The position numbers and the translations under genes were made by a program. A DNA stretch of 59,549 bases from Myxococcus dinghuensis (GTDB taxonomy: Bacteria > Myxococcota > Myxococcia > Myxococcales > Myxococcaceae): the NCBI RefSeq assembly GCF_024198235.1, contig NZ_JAKCFB010000048.1:1-59549 (forward strand), read 5' to 3'. The stretch's first letter is position 1; every line of letters starts with the position of its first letter. The notes beneath the pieces are model-generated. The model worked only from the letters and a program-made list of their open reading frames with translations, searched no databases and was not told where the DNA came from. Shown here one piece after another: positions 45,144 through 53,610 of this stretch.

Positions 45144-48017
45144 ATGTTCTCCCCAGGCCCTTCCCTCGCTCTGTTGCTCTCGGTGGCCGCCGCGCCTCCT
45201 CCCGCCGCGCCCCCTTCTCCCGGCACGGCCCCTCAGGTCACGCACGACGGCTCCGTGGGCCCCGCGCACGAGGCGGGTCAGGCCACGGCGGGGACGCCAA
45301 GAGCGGAGCCCGCGCACGCGCCGTCCTCCGCCACCACCGCGACGGGCGACTCGGCCAGCGACGACGCGCCGGCCCACGACGACGGGCCGCACGCCGCTGC
45401 GACGGGCGACTCGGCCACGTCCTCCGTGCCGGCCCACGGCGACGGGCCGCACGCCGCTGCGACGGGCGACTCGGCCACGTCCTCCGTGCCGGCCCACGGC
45501 GACGGGCCGCACGCCGCTGCGACGGGCGACTCGGCCACCTCCTCCGCGCCAGCCCACGACGACGCGCCGCACGCCGCCGCGACGAGCGACTCGGCCACGT
45601 CCTCCGCGCCCGCCGCCAACGGTGACGTGCAGTTGCCCGTGCGCATCGACGCGGTGGAGGTGCCCTACCCCGAGGCGGAGCACTCCGCCGGTCGGGAGGG
45701 CGAGGTGCTGCTGCGCCTGACACTCGACGAGCACGGCACGGTGACGGACTCCGAGGTCGTCCGCTCCGCCGGCCCCGCCTTCGACGAGGCCCTGCGCACC
45801 GCCAGCCGCTCCTTCCGCTTCGAGCCCGCGCGCGTGAAGGGCGAGGCCGTCGCGTGCCAGATCGAGCTGCTCCATACGTTCAAGCTCGACACCCCCGCGC
45901 CAGTGCCCGTCGAGGCCCCCGCCGTCGCGGAGACCCCCGCCACGCCGGAGCCCTCCACCACCGAGCCCCAGGACAAGCGCCTGGAGACCACGGTGTCGGG
46001 ACGCTCGGAGGCGGAGCGTCACCGCCAGTCCGCCGAGGCCGTGAAGATCATCAGCATCCGCCGCGCCCAGGCCCGCTCCGGCGACCTGGGACAGGTGCTC
46101 GCGTCACAGGAGGGCGTGGAGGTGCGTCGCTCCGGCGGGCTCGGCAGCTCCGCGATGTTCGCGCTGAACGGCCTCACCGACGACCAGATCCGCTTCTTCC
46201 TCGACGGCGTCCCGCTCGACCTCTCCGGCTATCCGTTCGGCATCGCCAACGTCCCGGTCAACCTCGTGGACTCCGTGCAGCTCTACCGGGGCGTGGTGCC
46301 CATCCGCTACGGCGCGGACGCGCTGGGCGGCGCCGTCAACCTCACGTCGGCGCCGCTGGAGACCGGCGCCCACGGCGCGGCGTCGCTCCAGGGCGGCGCC
46401 TTCGGCACCTTCCGCCTCACGCTCGGCGGCAGCTACAAGCCCGCGGAGCAAGGCTTCTACGCCCGCGCCCACTTCTTCGCGGACACCACGGACAACGACT
46501 ACTCCGTCGACACCGAGGTCGCGGACGAGCGGGGCAGCCTCCGCCCCGTCACCGTCAAGCGCTTCCACGACGGCTACGACGCGCTCGGCGGCGGCCTCGA
46601 GGCCGGCTACACCGGCCTCTCCTGGGCCGACCGCATCGTCGTGCGCGCCTTCGGCTCCACCCACGACAAGGAGCTGCAGCACAACCTGGTCATGCGCGGC
46701 ACGCCCTACGGCGAGGCCACCTACGGCGCGGACACGCTGGGCGCGCAGGTGCTCTATGCGAAGACCCTCTCCGAGCACACACGCCTGGACGTGCTCGCCG
46801 GCTACGCGTGGCAGGCCACGGAGCTGGTCGACGTCTCCGAGTGGGTCTACGACTGGTTCGGCAATCGCGTGAACCCCCGCCAGAACCCGGGTGAGATTGG
46901 CGAGACGGCCACGGACCAGTCCATCTGGCAGCAGTCCGTCTACGGACGCGCCAACCTCGGCTGGGACCTCGGCCCCACGCAGACGCTGCGCCTGTCCGCC
47001 GCGCCCACGCTGACGCTCCGCACCGGCGAGCAGCGCCGCAAGGTCAGCCCCACCGACCCGGACCGCCTCGCGCCGGAGCGCTCGCTCTTCACCTTCGTCA
47101 CCGGGCTCGAGTACGAGACCCACCTGTTCGACGACGCGCTGGAGGTCATCCTCTTCGGCAAGGACTACGTCTACCGGGGCCGCGCGCAGCAGCCCATGGA
47201 GTCCGGCGGCTGGCGCGCCAAGGACCGGAACCTGCACCGGCTGGGCGGAGGCGCCGCGCTGCGGCTGCGGCTGACCGGGACGTTCTACGCCAAGGCCAGC
47301 TACGAGCGGGCCACGCGCATGCCCCGTCCGGACGAGGTCTTCGGCAACGGCGTGCTCATCCTCGAGAACCTCGACCTGGCGCCGGAGCACAGCCACAACG
47401 TCAACCTGGGCATCGCCTCCGCGCCGCTGCGCACGCGCCTGGGCAGCTTCCGGGGCGAGGTCAACGGCTTCGCGCGCTTCGCGGACGACCTCATCCTGCT
47501 GGCGGGGCGCGACCGCGACTGGAGCTACCAGAACGTCTACGCGGCCCGCATCCTCGGCGTGGAGGGCACCGTGGGCTGGACGTCGCCCACGGGGCTGGTG
47601 AGCCTGGACGCCAACGCCACCGTGCAGGACCCGCGCAACGCCTCCGACCAGGGCACCTTCGGCGCCTTCGACGGCCGGCGCCTGCCCAACCGCCCGTGGC
47701 TCTTCGCCAACGCCACCGCGCGCGTGTCGCTGAAGAACCTGGCCCTGGCGGACGACGAGCTGGCGCCCTTCTGGAGCACCCGCTACGTGCACGGCTTCTT
47801 CCGCAACTGGGAGGGCCTGGGCACGGTGGAGTCGAAGGACACCATCGACGCCCAGTTCGTCCAGGCGGCGGGCGTGGGCTACCGGGTCCGCAGGGGCGCC
47901 CTCACCGTGGGACTCACCGCGGAGCTGGAGAACCTCACCGACGCCAAGGTCTTCGACTTCTTCGGGGTCGAGCGCCCCGGCCGCGCGGGCTGGCTCAAGG
48001 GCACGCTCGAATACTGA
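45144..48017 (+). CDS. TonB-dependent outer-membrane receptor with N-terminal TonB C-domain-like module
   Basis: 957 residues. Signal peptide; a 60-bp-repeat linker at residues 76-155. A module at about 160-250 (VRIDAVEVPYPEAE, GREGEVLLRLTLDEHGTV, FRFEPARVKGEAV) has the pattern of the periplasmic C-terminal domain of TonB-family proteins. The plug domain follows (about 300-420: GDLGQVLASQEGVEVRR, RFFLDGVPLDLSGYPFG, IRYGADALGGAVNL), then a 22-strand-type barrel ending in LKGTLEY, where the terminal aromatic suits BAM insertion. Imports a siderophore or other iron complex, inferred from the Fur-like box and the opposing PepSY operon. Confidence 0.9.
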   Translation: MFSPGPSLALLLSVAAAPPPAAPPSPGTAPQVTHDGSVGPAHEAGQATAGTPRAEPAHAPSSATTATGDSASDDAPAHDDGPHAAATGDSATSSVPAHGDGPHAAATGDSATSSVPAHGDGPHAAATGDSATSSAPAHDDAPHAAATSDSATSSAPAANGDVQLPVRIDAVEVPYPEAEHSAGREGEVLLRLTLDEHGTVTDSEVVRSAGPAFDEALRTASRSFRFEPARVKGEAVACQIELLHTFKLDTPAPVPVEAPAVAETPATPEPSTTEPQDKRLETTVSGRSEAERHRQSAEAVKIISIRRAQARSGDLGQVLASQEGVEVRRSGGLGSSAMFALNGLTDDQIRFFLDGVPLDLSGYPFGIANVPVNLVDSVQLYRGVVPIRYGADALGGAVNLTSAPLETGAHGAASLQGGAFGTFRLTLGGSYKPAEQGFYARAHFFADTTDNDYSVDTEVADERGSLRPVTVKRFHDGYDALGGGLEAGYTGLSWADRIVVRAFGSTHDKELQHNLVMRGTPYGEATYGADTLGAQVLYAKTLSEHTRLDVLAGYAWQATELVDVSEWVYDWFGNRVNPRQNPGEIGETATDQSIWQQSVYGRANLGWDLGPTQTLRLSAAPTLTLRTGEQRRKVSPTDPDRLAPERSLFTFVTGLEYETHLFDDALEVILFGKDYVYRGRAQQPMESGGWRAKDRNLHRLGGGAALRLRLTGTFYAKASYERATRMPRPDEVFGNGVLILENLDLAPEHSHNVNLGIASAPLRTRLGSFRGEVNGFARFADDLILLAGRDRDWSYQNVYAARILGVEGTVGWTSPTGLVSLDANATVQDPRNASDQGTFGAFDGRRLPNRPWLFANATARVSLKNLALADDELAPFWSTRYVHGFFRNWEGLGTVESKDTIDAQFVQAAGVGYRVRRGALTVGLTAELENLTDAKVFDFFGVERPGRAGWLKGTLEY
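45369..45608 (+). repeat. Four 60-bp tandem repeats in the receptor linker
   Basis: Each unit encodes PAHxDxPHAAATxDSATSS. The second and third copies are nearly identical, the fourth has drifted. The repeat lengthens a flexible Ala/Asp/His/Ser linker between the signal peptide and the TonB-like module. Confidence 0.95.
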
Positions 48018-48025
48018 CGCGCGGC

Positions 48026-48055
48026 GCGCCCGGTCCAGCGACACGGGCCGGGCGC
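48026..48055. terminator. Hairpin between convergent receptor and lipoprotein genes
   Basis: GCGCCCGG and CCGGGCGC arms with a 14-base loop, 8 bases after the receptor stop and 20 bases from the lipoprotein stop. Confidence 0.55.
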
Positions 48056-48074
48056 ACCGCGGAGCAACGGAAGC

Positions 48075-49304
48075 TCAGCGCACCTTCACGAACTGGTACG
48101 CCCAGCCCAGCGTCTCGAAGCGCTTCGTCGGCGCGCCGCTGGTGCCCAGCTCCCAGACCACCGTCTTGGAGTAGTCCGTCTCCGGCAGCAGCAGGAAGGT
48201 GCGGCCGTCGAGCGTGAAGGCGTAGTAGCCGCCCGCGATGAAGCCCAGGCCGTCCACCTGCGAGGCGGTGCCGGTCTCCAGGTTCACGCGCCACAGCTTC
48301 CAGTGGCTCTCGCTGGTGACGACGGAGGGCGCCGTGCCGGCGTTGATCTCCACCTCCTCGTCGTGGAACGCGGCGACCACGCCCACGCCGTTGCCCAGGT
48401 AGCGGAACGCCGCCGTCTCACGGCCGCCCACCAGGTCGGACAGCGAGCGCGTCCAGGACGCGTCGATGTCCAGCTCGCCCGCCTTGATGCGCACCATGCA
48501 GGTGTGCGGGGCGCTGTCGGGCTCGATGACGGGGGCCGCGGCGCTGAACACCCAGTTGCTGAAGTAGAGGTTGCCCGCCTCGTCCTGCGTCGCCACGTCG
48601 AGCCCGGGGCACGGCGCGTCGATGAGCTTCACCAGGCTGCCGTCGGTGTTGGAGTAGACGGCGATCTGCGAGCTGGGGGAGAAGTCGTAGAAGTTGCCGT
48701 CGGTCCAGTAGAAGGCCTGGAACGCGTAGTCACCGCGCGTCACGCGGCCGCGGTCGAAGCTCGTCTTCACGACCAGGCCCTCGCGCTGCGAGGCCAGCCC
48801 CGGCGCTTCGGCGGTGCCGGAGAGCTCCATGGTGGAGGGGTTCCACACGATGCGCTTGGACTCCTCCAGCGACATGTACGCGCGCGTGGAGCCGACGAAC
48901 TGGTTGAGGTACAGCGGCGCGGAGGTCAGGCCGTAGTTGGCGAAGCTGACGCGGCCCGCGGCCTCCAGCGAGCCGTCGTCGCCCACGCGGAAGCGCGACA
49001 GCTCCGGCGCCTCGCCCGAGCCGACGAAGAGCAGCCCGTCCACCGCGCCAATCGTCGCGAAGCCGGAGTACTCGCGGGCCTTCTCCAGGTCCAGGCCGGT
49101 GACGTCCAGCGAGTCGAACACGCTCACGTACGTGGCGCTGCCCGCCTGGGAGAAGACGGACGTGGCCAGGCTGTACACCGGCTTCTTCGTCTCCGGGGGC
49201 GGGGTGGGGGTCTTCTCGTCGTCGTCCCCGCAGCCCACGAGGCTGGCGGCGAGCAGGAGGGAGGTGGCGGTGGAGGCCACGGTGAAACGGCGGAAGGGAC
49301 TCAT
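48075..49304 (-). CDS. Lipoprotein of the siderophore-uptake operon (MxcI/DUF4374-like, propeller-type)
   Basis: 409 residues. Signal peptide with lipobox SLVGC and a following DDD (Asp at +2 to +5), a PTPPPETKK linker, then repeats such as YSLATSVFSQAGSATYVSVF, LLFVGSGEAPELSRF and YVYSNTDG-like segments suggesting a beta-propeller. Proteins of this kind accompany siderophore receptors and PepSY reductases in other bacteria, and the assignment rests mostly on that context. Last gene of the four-gene operon beginning at 51422. ATG 49304 starts the signal peptide. Confidence 0.75.
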   Translation of the reverse strand: MSPFRRFTVASTATSLLLAASLVGCGDDDEKTPTPPPETKKPVYSLATSVFSQAGSATYVSVFDSLDVTGLDLEKAREYSGFATIGAVDGLLFVGSGEAPELSRFRVGDDGSLEAAGRVSFANYGLTSAPLYLNQFVGSTRAYMSLEESKRIVWNPSTMELSGTAEAPGLASQREGLVVKTSFDRGRVTRGDYAFQAFYWTDGNFYDFSPSSQIAVYSNTDGSLVKLIDAPCPGLDVATQDEAGNLYFSNWVFSAAAPVIEPDSAPHTCMVRIKAGELDIDASWTRSLSDLVGGRETAAFRYLGNGVGVVAAFHDEEVEINAGTAPSVVTSESHWKLWRVNLETGTASQVDGLGFIAGGYYAFTLDGRTFLLLPETDYSKTVVWELGTSGAPTKRFETLGWAYQFVKVR

Positions 49305-49348
49305 CGGTGATGCACTCCAGTGAGGGGTGAGGGGGGACAGCGAAGGAC

Positions 49349-50893
49349 TCAGCCGGGCAGCGGCTCGGGGGTCTCGGACACCGCCGGCCGTGCCGCGGAG
49401 GAAGGCGCGCGCTGGAGGCGACGGATGGCGATGGACGCCCCCAGGAGCAGGAGCGCCAGCGCCACCAACCCCACCTCCGTCGCGAGCACGTGCGTGGACC
49501 CCGAGCCGAACGGGAGCCGGAGCGTCAGCGCCGAGTCGAGCAGCGGCACGGTGAAGAGCAGGCCGCTGGCGGCGAGCAGCAACCGACGCGCGTGGAGCGC
49601 CGGGTCCGCGCCCAGCAAGGCGCCGAGCACCCCCGCCGCCCACGACGCCAGGAAGACGCCGTGCTCCCACCGGGGCCGCTCCGCCAGCCCGCCGGGCAAC
49701 ACCTGGTTGGCGACGAACAGGCACGCCACCGCCAACGCGAGCCCGGCGCACACGCCCGACGTCAGCCGCGCGAGCACGACATCGAAGCGGTTCGGCGACT
49801 TCGCGCGGCGGCGCTCCAGCCACAGCAGGTTGCCCGCGAGGATGCCGAAGGCGCAGAGGAACGCGAGCAGCGCGTAGAGCACCTTCGCGGGGAAGCCGGC
49901 CCACGTGGCGAAGTGCAGGCCGAAGAGCGGGTCCATCACCCGCGTGTAGGTCGTCCCTCCGCCCGCCTCGCGCTCCCAGATGAGCTGCCCCTGGCGCGAC
50001 ACCCGCACGTGCGTGAAGGCATGCAACGTGCCTTCCTGCTCGCCCGGCAGGTGCACGGAGCCGTTCTCGTCCCCCAGGTGGTCGAAGAAGAAGTGGTCAT
50101 GGGCCGACGCCGGGAAGCGCTGCTTCGCCAGCGCCAGCGCCCGGGCCAGGTCGGGTGCGCCCGCGGGCCTGCCGGAGGCGGCGGGCGGCGACGGCCAGTC
50201 CACCGCGCGCGCCTTCGCGGTGGGGTCGTCCTTCATCGACGTGCGCACCACCGCGGGCTCGAACCAGTCGTCGAGCCAGAGGATGCCGCCGGTGAGCCCG
50301 AAGACGAGCAGGAACGGCGCGGCCACCACGCCGATGACCTTGTGCGTGTCCGACCAGAACACCCGCCGCGACGACGCGGGACGGAAGCGCACCAGCTCCC
50401 GCACCATGCGCCCCAGTTGGAGCAGGAGCCCCGTGCCGACGAGCAGCACCAGCACGGCCGACGCGACCCCGGACACGTGCTGGCCACCGGGGAGCGGCTC
50501 CAGGAAGTGCATCGCGTTGAGGAACTCGCCCAGGTCGCTGCGCTCGCCGAGCCGACGTCCGGAGACCGGGTCCACCCAGGTCATGTGGAGGCCACCGTCG
50601 GCCATGCGCCACAGCCGGAGCCACGGCTCCTCCGCCGTGGGCAGCGAGATGCCGAACCACACCGGACGCGACGGCGCCTCCTCCTCCGCGAAGTGCTGCG
50701 CGAGCGCCACCGCCCGCGCCTCCGACACCGCGACGGGCGCGCGGAAGTGCGGCTCCTGCCAGGGCGCCAGCTCCTCCGCGAACAGGGCGAAGGCGCCCAG
50801 GTAGAACGTCACGAAGAGGACCAGCGACGAGAGCACACCCGCCCAGGCATGCGCGTCCCAGAGGACCTCGTAGGCGCGGGGCGACAGCTTCAC
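49349..50893 (-). CDS. PepSY-associated transmembrane protein (putative ferric-siderophore reductase)
   Basis: 514 residues with at least seven membrane helices. N-terminal WDAHAWAGVLSSLVLFVTFYLGAFALF, first His-bearing FLNAMHFLEPLPGG, SDTHKVIGVVAAPFLLVFGLTGG, a PepSY segment with THVRVSRQGQLIWERE, and FGLHFATWAG. The conserved His in membrane segments are thought to bind heme for electron transfer to iron-siderophores. The GTG start at 50893 overlaps the preceding gene's TGA (GTGA), which fixes the start. Confidence 0.87.
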   Translation of the reverse strand: MKLSPRAYEVLWDAHAWAGVLSSLVLFVTFYLGAFALFAEELAPWQEPHFRAPVAVSEARAVALAQHFAEEEAPSRPVWFGISLPTAEEPWLRLWRMADGGLHMTWVDPVSGRRLGERSDLGEFLNAMHFLEPLPGGQHVSGVASAVLVLLVGTGLLLQLGRMVRELVRFRPASSRRVFWSDTHKVIGVVAAPFLLVFGLTGGILWLDDWFEPAVVRTSMKDDPTAKARAVDWPSPPAASGRPAGAPDLARALALAKQRFPASAHDHFFFDHLGDENGSVHLPGEQEGTLHAFTHVRVSRQGQLIWEREAGGGTTYTRVMDPLFGLHFATWAGFPAKVLYALLAFLCAFGILAGNLLWLERRRAKSPNRFDVVLARLTSGVCAGLALAVACLFVANQVLPGGLAERPRWEHGVFLASWAAGVLGALLGADPALHARRLLLAASGLLFTVPLLDSALTLRLPFGSGSTHVLATEVGLVALALLLLGASIAIRRLQRAPSSAARPAVSETPEPLPG

Positions 50894-51147
50894 TTCGACA
50901 CCAGGACACCCACGGACACGGCGGCCACCAACACCGAACCGACCCAGGCTCGCGGGGCGCTGCGCGCCAGCAGGGCCAGACACACGCCCGTGCAGACCGC
51001 GGGCAGCACCACGAGCATCGCCACCAGCAACCGCACGTCCTCCGCGACGGGCAGCACCGCCGGCACCGCCACGCTCGCCAGCACCGCCGCGACCGGCGCG
51101 CCCGTGACGGCGGCCGCGATGCGGCCCGCTCCATGCCGGTGCGCCAT
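50890..51147 (-). CDS. Small membrane protein, DUF3649-like
   Basis: 85 residues, three hydrophobic segments (AAVTGAPVAAVLASVAVPAVL, LLVAMLVVLPAVCTGVCLALL, WVGSVLVAAVSVGVLV) with the ARSAPRAW loop resembling DUF3649. Such proteins travel with PepSY reductases and TonB receptors. Overlaps both neighbours by one and four bases, so the operon is tightly coupled. Confidence 0.72.
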   Translation of the reverse strand: MAHRHGAGRIAAAVTGAPVAAVLASVAVPAVLPVAEDVRLLVAMLVVLPAVCTGVCLALLARSAPRAWVGSVLVAAVSVGVLVSK

Positions 51148-51422
51148 CAGGCGCCTCCCCACCACAACCACGCCAACCCCACCGCGCCCACCGGCAGCCC
51201 ATAGCGCGTCGCGCGCGGCCACAGCGGCAACGCCAACGCGAGCCCCGGCGCCACCAGCATCCCCAGCACCGCCGCGCACGTCAGCCCCACCGCGAGCCCC
51301 TGAGCCCTCACCGCCAGCCCCACCCCACCCACCACGAGCCCCCAGCCCACCCAGGACGGAAGCGCCACCCCGCGAAGCAGCACGGCGATGCCCAGCACCA
51401 TCAGCAGGGTCGAGAGCGCCAT
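51147..51422 (-). CDS. Small membrane protein, DUF3325-like, first gene of the PepSY operon
   Basis: 91 residues from ATG 51422 (GAGGAGG just upstream); the longer frame would need a TTG at 51443. Three membrane segments (STLLMVLGIAVLLRGVALP, VGWGLVVGGVGLAV, LTCAAVLGMLVAPGLALAL). Family placement is from size, context and hydrophobic pattern. A Fur-like box lies 24 bases upstream. Confidence 0.68.
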   Translation of the reverse strand: MALSTLLMVLGIAVLLRGVALPSWVGWGLVVGGVGLAVRAQGLAVGLTCAAVLGMLVAPGLALALPLWPRATRYGLPVGAVGLAWLWWGGA

Positions 51423-51445
51423 GTCCTCCTCGGGGGCCGCCAAAG

Positions 51446-51466
51446 TTGAGATTGATTCGCAATTGC
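51446..51466. promoter_or_regulatory. Fur-like box (copy 2)
   Basis: On the minus strand GCAATTGCGAATCAATCTCAA, which follows the high-GC proteobacterial Fur-box form TTGCGAATNANTCTCA. Positioned just before the first gene of the PepSY operon; the matching copy precedes the receptor at 45104. Confidence 0.6.
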
Positions 51467-51510
51467 GGAAACGTCAGCAGTTGAGCCGCCCGAGCCCATG
51501 AAGTCAAGGC

Positions 51511-51570
51511 GGGCCAAGCCCCCGGAGACGTGGCTTGCCCCCAATGCGGGAAGCCCCCGTTTTCGGGCGC
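51511..51570 (-). terminator. Two hairpins after the YbhN-like gene
   Basis: CAAGCC/GGCTTG at 51515-51537 (extended by GGGC/GCCC) and CCCG-TTTT-CGGG at 51556-51567 (outer arms to 51553-51570). They lie 65-125 bases beyond the YbhN-like stop. Confidence 0.45.
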
Positions 51571-51635
51571 ATGGCATCAATCACAGACACTTGCACGGAC
51601 ATGTGTCGGCCGCGGGCGATGAGGGCTCGCGCGAC

Positions 51636-52631
51636 TCAGGCCTCCTGGCGCCGGTGGCCTCCCCGCGGCCACCGGCGCGCGAGCAGGTTCCGGCGCTGGA
51701 GCACCTCGTGGACGACCAGCATCGTCGCGGCCACCGCGAAGGGAATCAGGTAGTAGATGACCCGGTAGACCAGCAAGGTGCCGAGCACGAGCGCCGTCGA
51801 CAAGCGGGGCGTCAGCGCGGCGAGGATGACGGAGTCGAACACCCCCAGTCCTCCCGGCACCTGACTGGCGAGCCCGGCCAACTGCGCCACCGCGAACAAG
51901 GCCACCATGGTCGCGGGCGACACGCGTCCGTCGGGCGGCAGCAGCACCCACAGCACCATGGCCGCCAGCGTCCAGTCCGTGAAGGACACGACGAGCTGTT
52001 CGAAGGCCTGCCGCGGCGTGGGCAGCGACACCTCCAGGTCCAGGCGGCGCACGCGCAGCGGCTGGCGCACACGGAGGCACAGGCCGAAGTACAGCGCCAG
52101 CACGCCGAGCAGCGCCAGGCCCAGCGCCCGCGCCATCCCCGGGGACAGGGACAGGAGCGACATGGCGCCCTGGCCACCATCCACGAGGAGCGCGACGCCC
52201 GACACCGCGAGCAGCCCCACCCAGAAGGTGAGCACGTTGAACGTGCCCACCTGGGCCACGTCCAGCGCGGTCAGGCCCCGCGCCGCGTACAGCCGGTAGC
52301 GCACCCCACCGCCGGTGAGGAACGACATGCCGATGTTGTGGCCGAACGCGTAGCCCACGAAGGACGCGAAGCCCACCTGTCGGTAGGGCAGCCGGCGGCC
52401 CAGGTGCCTCAGCGCCAGCACGTCATACAGCGTCAGCGCCAGGTAGTTGCACACCGCGCAGGCGAGCGACAGGGCGATGCGGCTGGCCGGGATGGACTTC
52501 AGGGCCTTGAGCAACTGGCCCGTGTGCAGCTCGGACAGCTCGTGGCGCATGACGAAGAAGGCGAGCGTCAGCAGCACGAGGGGCAGCAGGGCGAGCGCCG
52601 CCCGCCGCAGGTGGTGAGCCAGGGACCGCAC
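51636..52631 (-). CDS. YbhN/UPF0104-type membrane protein (lysylphosphatidylglycerol synthase TM-domain family)
   Basis: 331 residues, about eight membrane helices. Family pattern: CAVCNYLALTLYDVLALRHLGRRLPYRQVGFASFVGYAFGHNIG, then SFLTGGGVRYRLYAARGL and QLAGLASQVPGGLGVFDSVIL near the C-terminus. It lacks the soluble transferase domain of full MprF, so it is a flippase/transport-like half rather than an aminoacyl-lipid synthase. Start GTG 52631 follows GGGGGG. Downstream of the response-regulator gene by 54 bp, probably co-transcribed from the sigma-54 promoter at 53249. Confidence 0.85.
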   Translation of the reverse strand: MRSLAHHLRRAALALLPLVLLTLAFFVMRHELSELHTGQLLKALKSIPASRIALSLACAVCNYLALTLYDVLALRHLGRRLPYRQVGFASFVGYAFGHNIGMSFLTGGGVRYRLYAARGLTALDVAQVGTFNVLTFWVGLLAVSGVALLVDGGQGAMSLLSLSPGMARALGLALLGVLALYFGLCLRVRQPLRVRRLDLEVSLPTPRQAFEQLVVSFTDWTLAAMVLWVLLPPDGRVSPATMVALFAVAQLAGLASQVPGGLGVFDSVILAALTPRLSTALVLGTLLVYRVIYYLIPFAVAATMLVVHEVLQRRNLLARRWPRGGHRRQEA

Positions 52632-52685
52632 CCCCCGACGGTGCGCACACCGGCACGCGCGCGCCTGTCCTGGACGTCCGGCCGC

Positions 52686-53147
52686 TCAACGGCCCGGCGG
52701 CACGAGCGCCTCCGCCGCGTCGCAGAGGTCCTCCATGGCGAAGGGCTTGTCGAGCACGCGCGCGGCGCCGAGCTGCTCCGCCTCCCGGTGCACCTGCGCG
52801 TCACCGAAGGCGGTGATGAGGATGACCGGCGTCGTCCAGCCCTCGCGCCGCAGCCGCGCGACGACCTCCAGGCCGGAGTAGCCCGGCATGCGCACGTCGG
52901 TGACGATGAGGTCCGGCACCTGCGTCTGGTCGGCCAGCAGGCCGTCGATGATGGCCTGCACCAGGCCCGGCCCGTCCTCGGCCTCCACCACCTCGTAGCC
53001 GCGCCGCCGCAGGGCCCTGCGCAGCAACGCCCGCATCTCCGGCTGGTCCTCGGCCACCAGCACGCGCGGCCGGGCGCTGCGCGATATCGGAGGAAGCGGC
53101 CATGAGTGTGTTCCCGCCTGTTCCTCCCATTCCTCGTCTGGCCCCAT
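52686..53147 (-). CDS. Single-domain response regulator
   Basis: 153 residues. After a 26-residue acidic lead, a receiver domain with acid pocket E33/D34, phospho-acceptor D84 (LIVTDVRMPGYSG), Thr in LITAFGD and Lys in RVLDKPF. No output domain, so it may relay phosphate or bind a partner. ATG 53147 follows AAGGAG about 11 bases upstream. A near-consensus -24/-12 promoter about 90 bases upstream makes it a likely member of the NtrC-type regulon. Confidence 0.88.
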   Translation of the reverse strand: MGPDEEWEEQAGTHSWPLPPISRSARPRVLVAEDQPEMRALLRRALRRRGYEVVEAEDGPGLVQAIIDGLLADQTQVPDLIVTDVRMPGYSGLEVVARLRREGWTTPVILITAFGDAQVHREAEQLGAARVLDKPFAMEDLCDAAEALVPPGR

Positions 53148-53233
53148 CAATGTCGGCTCCTTCCCGCGTGGTGGGCCGCCGTCCTTCCATCCCTCGCGCA
53201 TGGATGGGTGACGGCCCTGGCGCGGGCGGACAG

Positions 53234-53249
53234 AGCATTGGACGTGCCA
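53234..53249 (-). promoter_or_regulatory. Sigma-54 (-24/-12) promoter of the response-regulator/ybhN operon
   Basis: Minus-strand TGGCACGTCCAATGCT, identical to the promoter at 34375 at all positions except the N4 spacer. GG and GC are ten bases apart. The start would be near 53223, about 76 bases before the gene. Confidence 0.75.
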
Positions 53250-53284
53250 CGTCGCATTCCCGCTGGGACGTGGCCGGATGCCCC

Positions 53285-53318
53285 GGGGAGAAATGCCCCG
53301 GCCGGGGCACTTTGCCCC
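53285..53318. promoter_or_regulatory. Inverted repeats GGGGCA-N3-TGCCCC between response regulator and htrA
   Basis: A perfect copy at 53304-53318 (spacer CTT) and a weaker one at 53285-53299 (two mismatches). From the leftward sigma-54 start they lie at about -62 to -95, from the rightward one at about -106 to -139, so one activator array could serve both directions. Confidence 0.6.
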
Positions 53319-53397
53319 GCCCCACCGCCCCACGACGCCCCGCTCCGGACGCCCTCCCGCGCATGGCACAGAGGGAGACGCCGCCCCGCGCGGGGGC

Positions 53398-53413
53398 TGG
53401 CCCGACATCTGCA
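53398..53413 (+). promoter_or_regulatory. Candidate sigma-54 promoter toward htrA
   Basis: TGGCCCGACATCTGCA keeps GG-N10-GC and differs from TGGCACG-N4-TTGCW at two positions. The start would be near 53424, giving a leader of about 187 bases to htrA. Confidence 0.5.
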
Positions 53414-53610
53414 CTAGGCCCGGACATCGGTTCGGGCGTGGGGCCTCACGAGATGCGCCCCCAGTCATGGCAGCCGTCGGGAGTCGGGGGACGACCAACG
53501 GACTGACCCTTTCCACCCTCCAGGAGGAGCGCGTCCGCGTCCTCCCCACGCCCGGGCCGAACCTACCCCTTCCACGGCCGGATGCCCTCCGGCCTCACGG
53601 AGAACGAACG

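Noticed and set aside
45369..45608. CRISPR-like repeat array
   Set aside because: Direct 60-bp repeats are contiguous, without spacers, and in frame within the receptor gene.
53373..53390. TGGCACAGAGGGAGAC as a sigma-54 promoter toward htrA
   Set aside because: The -12 position reads GA, not GC, at the required spacing; the site at 53398 is better.
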